DNA from: J061 sp003695725 [NCBI: Candidatus Schekmanbacteria bacterium]
GTDB taxonomy: Bacteria; Schekmanbacteria; GWA2-38-11
Reading direction: 5' to 3'
Assembly: GCA_003695725.1 (NCBI GenBank)
Contig: RFHX01000360.1
Coordinates: forward strand, 1 to 7,925
DNA length: 7,925 nt
Made by a program: the position numbers and the translations under genes. Shown here piece by piece: positions 5,701 through 7,925 of this stretch (its first letter is position 1; each line of letters begins with the position of its first letter). The notes beneath the pieces were generated by a model. The model made no database searches and was not told where the DNA came from. It was given only the letters and a program-made list of their open reading frames with translations.

Positions 5701-6537
5701 ATGTTTGAAATTGAAAGGAAAAAAGAGAGAAGAGGCATCTTTCTTTTTATATCCCTCCTAATTCATCTTATGATTGCAGTGCTTCTTTTCTCGATGCCTG
5801 TAAAAACAAAGAGTCGGAATGACACAGACTATAGCAGGCATATAATTATTGATTTTGACATTCCTGCCCCTTCATCATTAAAAACACTCTCTTACGGAAA
5901 TAATCAAAAGGGACTCAGCAAAAAATTGATTGCAACAAAAAAAGTTCCATTGAATAATTCAAAGGGGAAAAAAATATCCAAATCAAGTTCTTCCATATCA
6001 GAAAAAGAAAAAGGTAAAAATAAAAGAAGAGAGGACTTGCCTTTAAAATTCACATTGAATGGTAAAAACAAAGATGAATTGATAGGTATTCAAAACATTT
6101 CCTTTTCAAAAGGAAGTTTGATAAAGGGCAATAGTTTTTATGGAACGGCTGCTGATGGGAGAGAAGGTTCGGGTTTCGGCAAAAGTTCTTCCTCAGGAAA
6201 CGGCAATGGCAAAGGCATTTCCTCCAATGGCAACTCCGCCAATCCATATTACTCAACTTATTATGACATCTGTTTAAAGCAAATTGAAAAGAATAAACGA
6301 TATCCTCAAAAAGCTATAATTCGCCAGATTGAAGGCGATGTTGATGTAAATATTGTTTTGAATGAAAATGGTAAATTAATTAGGGCGAATATTTTGAAAT
6401 CATCGGGGTGGGATATGCTTGATGAAGAAGCAATTGAATGCGTTAAAAGGGCATCTCCCTTCCCCAAACCACCAAAAGAACTTCTGTTGAATTCACGACT
6501 TTCACTTACTTTTACAATTATTTTCGAAATTCTCTAA
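5701..6537 (+). CDS. tonB: TonB energy-transducing protein
   Basis: The 278-residue product has a short basic N-terminus and a transmembrane helix at about 12-32 containing S18-x-x-x-H22, the SxxxH motif TonB uses to couple to ExbB/ExbD. A long periplasmic linker (33-185) follows, then a TonB C-terminal domain at about 188-278. That domain has the motifs RYPQKAI (200-206), EGDVDVNIVLNENGKL (211-226), SSGWDMLDEEAI (234-245) and PFPKPP (253-258). The linker lacks the usual Pro-Glu/Pro-Lys repeats: it is Lys/Ser-rich to about 112 and Gly/Ser/Asn-rich at 153-179. A purine-rich AAGGGGTGGA precedes the ATG. As last gene of the operon it is probably a dedicated TonB for the upstream receptor. ExbB/ExbD must be encoded elsewhere. 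Its last 20 bp overlap the convergent amrA gene. Confidence 0.93.
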   Translation: MFEIERKKERRGIFLFISLLIHLMIAVLLFSMPVKTKSRNDTDYSRHIIIDFDIPAPSSLKTLSYGNNQKGLSKKLIATKKVPLNNSKGKKISKSSSSISEKEKGKNKRREDLPLKFTLNGKNKDELIGIQNISFSKGSLIKGNSFYGTAADGREGSGFGKSSSSGNGNGKGISSNGNSANPYYSTYYDICLKQIEKNKRYPQKAIIRQIEGDVDVNIVLNENGKLIRANILKSSGWDMLDEEAIECVKRASPFPKPPKELLLNSRLSLTFTIIFEIL

Positions 6538-7081
6538 TCCCAAAATCCTTTTCTGAAAAGATTTCAGCCGTAAAGGCAAGAATTTCCGCATCTTCTTTCC
6601 ACTCGTCTCGTTCAAGTCCTGCTTTCAAACAGGTTTCCTCGAGAAAAGTAATGTTATCCCAATTATATCTCACTGCAACCTGCGGCAAAAGAAGTCCTGA
6701 ATAGAATCCTTTTTTGATAAGAATTCCATCTTCCCCTACCTTTATTTCATCAGGGTTTGAAATTTTTCTCAGAGGGCTCAATACAGAAATCTCTATTTCA
6801 ATCTCATCAAGCTCATCAGAGCTTACAGGTGGAAATCGAGGATCTTGCAATGCAGCAGCTTCTGCCATTTCCCAAACAGTTTCAATCAGGGGTTTATATG
6901 CCTCTACAAAACCGATGCACCCTCTAAGATAACCACCTTTGTGCAGCGTTACAAAAGCACCCCTCTTTTCATTCAAAATCTGGAATGGAGATTCAGGGAA
7001 TGACTGTGATAAATTTGCCACTGCATTTTCAATTGATTTTCTTGCCAAATGAAGAAGAAATATTTTTTCATCTTTATTCAT
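6518..7081 (-). CDS. amrA: AmmeMemoRadiSam system protein A (AMMECR1 domain)
   Basis: The 187-residue single-domain protein is of normal length for the AMMECR1 family. Signature motifs are LRGCIG (52-57, with the invariant Cys55), AALQDPRFPPV (76-86), EIEISVLSPL (95-104), GILIKKG (119-125), LLPQVA (131-136) and FLEETCLKAGL (146-156). The family is associated with Memo and radical SAM proteins in the AmmeMemoRadiSam triad, whose biochemical role I do not know to be settled. The gene starts 24 nt after the stop of the Memo-like gene on the same strand, so the two form an operon. The upstream sequence has only a weak GAAG-type ribosome-binding site. The C-terminal codons overlap the end of tonB on the opposite strand, and no terminator separates the convergent units. 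Confidence 0.95.
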   Translation of the reverse strand: MNKDEKIFLLHLARKSIENAVANLSQSFPESPFQILNEKRGAFVTLHKGGYLRGCIGFVEAYKPLIETVWEMAEAAALQDPRFPPVSSDELDEIEIEISVLSPLRKISNPDEIKVGEDGILIKKGFYSGLLLPQVAVRYNWDNITFLEETCLKAGLERDEWKEDAEILAFTAEIFSEKDFGIREFRK

Positions 7082-7108
7082 TATATTACTTCATTACATC
7101 TTTATTCA
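7069..7108 (-). repeat. 12-nt direct repeat at the amrB/amrA junction
   Basis: TGAATAAAGATG occurs at 7108-7097, where it begins with the amrB stop codon, and again at 7080-7069, where it begins with the second base of the amrA start codon. The copies are 28 bp apart. It may be a small duplication of the gene junction, or chance in AT-rich DNA. Confidence 0.5.
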
Positions 7109-7924
7109 ATCTTTGTAAAGCCCTGCGGCAAGATACCCAACAACCTCATCATAGTCTCCTGTAACATCCCCGGAGGTAGCATAACGGTAAATTGCAGATG
7201 ACGGACTACTGCTCATCTTAGCCAAAAGGAGGGAAATAACGATAGGGCTTGCCCCGCAAGCTTCACATCTACCATTTTTTAGGTCATTGACCAATCCCTC
7301 AGCATCTATATCACGAATATGTTCAATCAATCTATGGTCGAGCAATTCTGCTTTTCTTTGCGGGTAAAAATGAGAAAGGTCACTGCTTGAAACAACCAAA
7401 GTTTCGGCATCTAAAAACCTATGCAGAGATTCGGCAATTCTTGTGCAAGTATCTATCTCATAATCATTGAAAAGCATTGGAACGATTTTAAATTCCCTCA
7501 ACACAACTTGAAGAAAAGGCAGTTGTATTTCAAGAGAATGTTCTTCAATGTGAGGTGCACGCTCACTTTGAAAGATGGTATCACCTTCTTTCAACTTAGA
7601 ACAAAATTCCTCATCGACAGGAATAAGCCCCAAAGGTGTTTCAAAGGCGCCTGTATCGAAAAGAGCACAGCTTCTGAGTGGATAGCGATGAGATGGCGCA
7701 ATGATAATAACTCTTTTAAAATCCTTTCCTAATATCTGTTTATATGCATATGCCGCAACCTGCCCTGAATAGATATATCCGGCATGAGGAGAAATGAGAC
7801 AAAGAGGTTTATTGGCTTCTTTTTCTTTATGAATTTCTGCCTTATCAAGATAAGAATTGATATCTTGTCGAAGTTCCTCTTTGTTATTAGGATACCATGA
7901 ACCGGAAAGAACAGACTCTCTTAT
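7106..7924 (-). CDS. amrB: AmmeMemoRadiSam system protein B (Memo-like), 5' end just outside the window
   Basis: This frame is open from the right edge to a TGA at 7108-7106, with 272 residues visible. It opens with IRESVLSGSWYPNN, equivalent to the very N-terminus of Memo proteins, so only a few codons are missing. The internal ATG at 7633 is not the real start, because conserved sequence continues upstream of it. Motifs in visible-residue numbering are PHAGYIYSG (46-54, His47), APSH (76-79, His79), EHSLEIQLPFLQ (128-139), SSDLSH (180-185, His185) and ACG (222-224, Cys223). These match the three His and one Cys of the putative metal site of human MEMO1. The fold is related to class III extradiol dioxygenases, but dioxygenase activity is not assumed. 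It is co-transcribed with amrA. The radical SAM member would be expected nearby, possibly upstream of the right edge. Confidence 0.94.
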   Translation of the reverse strand: MRESVLSGSWYPNNKEELRQDINSYLDKAEIHKEKEANKPLCLISPHAGYIYSGQVAAYAYKQILGKDFKRVIIIAPSHRYPLRSCALFDTGAFETPLGLIPVDEEFCSKLKEGDTIFQSERAPHIEEHSLEIQLPFLQVVLREFKIVPMLFNDYEIDTCTRIAESLHRFLDAETLVVSSSDLSHFYPQRKAELLDHRLIEHIRDIDAEGLVNDLKNGRCEACGASPIVISLLLAKMSSSPSSAIYRYATSGDVTGDYDEVVGYLAAGLYKD

Positions 7925-7925
7925 C

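Noticed and set aside
6553-6567. Inverted repeat CTGAAA-AGA-TTTCAG just past the tonB stop
   Set aside because: It is a weak 6-bp stem inside the amrA coding sequence with no T-tract on either strand, so it is not a convincing terminator.
7106-7633. Memo-like gene starting at the internal ATG at 7633
   Set aside because: Conserved Memo motifs (GSWYP, PHAGYIYSG, APSH) continue in the same frame upstream to the window edge, so the true start is outside.

Overview
The window looks like part of the chromosome of a low-GC (roughly 35-40% by eye) Gram-negative (diderm) bacterium. A TonB-dependent outer-membrane receptor and a TonB protein require an outer membrane. An AmmeMemoRadiSam gene pair suggests an anaerobic or microaerophilic deep-branching lineage (deltaproteobacterial, nitrospirae-like or a candidate phylum). 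The sequence alone does not fix the taxon. I saw no transposon, phage gene, tRNA, rRNA or CRISPR array.

Layout. (1) Minus strand, 1869 to the left edge: a MerR-family regulator closely resembling HspR, followed 3 nt later by a secreted HExxH metalloprotease that runs off the window (492 residues visible). (2) Divergent intergenic region, 1870-2434: a candidate promoter/operator for the regulator, a sigma70-like promoter facing right, a well-formed cobalamin riboswitch (about 2152-2321), a post-aptamer hairpin and a strong intrinsic terminator whose U-tract ends 5 nt before the next start codon. (3) Plus strand, 2435-6537: a three-gene operon encoding a BtuB-type TonB-dependent receptor, a secreted seven-repeat beta-propeller protein and a TonB. 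(4) Minus strand, 7924-6518: the AmmeMemoRadiSam proteins B (Memo-like, missing only its first few codons at the right edge) and A (AMMECR1 domain). The end of A overlaps the end of tonB by 20 bp.

How it fits together. The riboswitch should shut off receptor, propeller and TonB when adenosylcobalamin or a related corrinoid is plentiful. The operon therefore reads as an outer-membrane corrinoid uptake unit with its own energiser. The propeller sits where a ligand-capturing partner of BtuB would be expected. In Bacteroides, the seven-bladed surface propeller BtuG caps BtuB and binds B12 very tightly. The protein here may be an analogue outside that setting, with a cleavable signal peptide and no lipobox. 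This is the most interesting hypothesis in the window. The inner-membrane corrinoid transporter (BtuCDF) and ExbB/ExbD are not in view.
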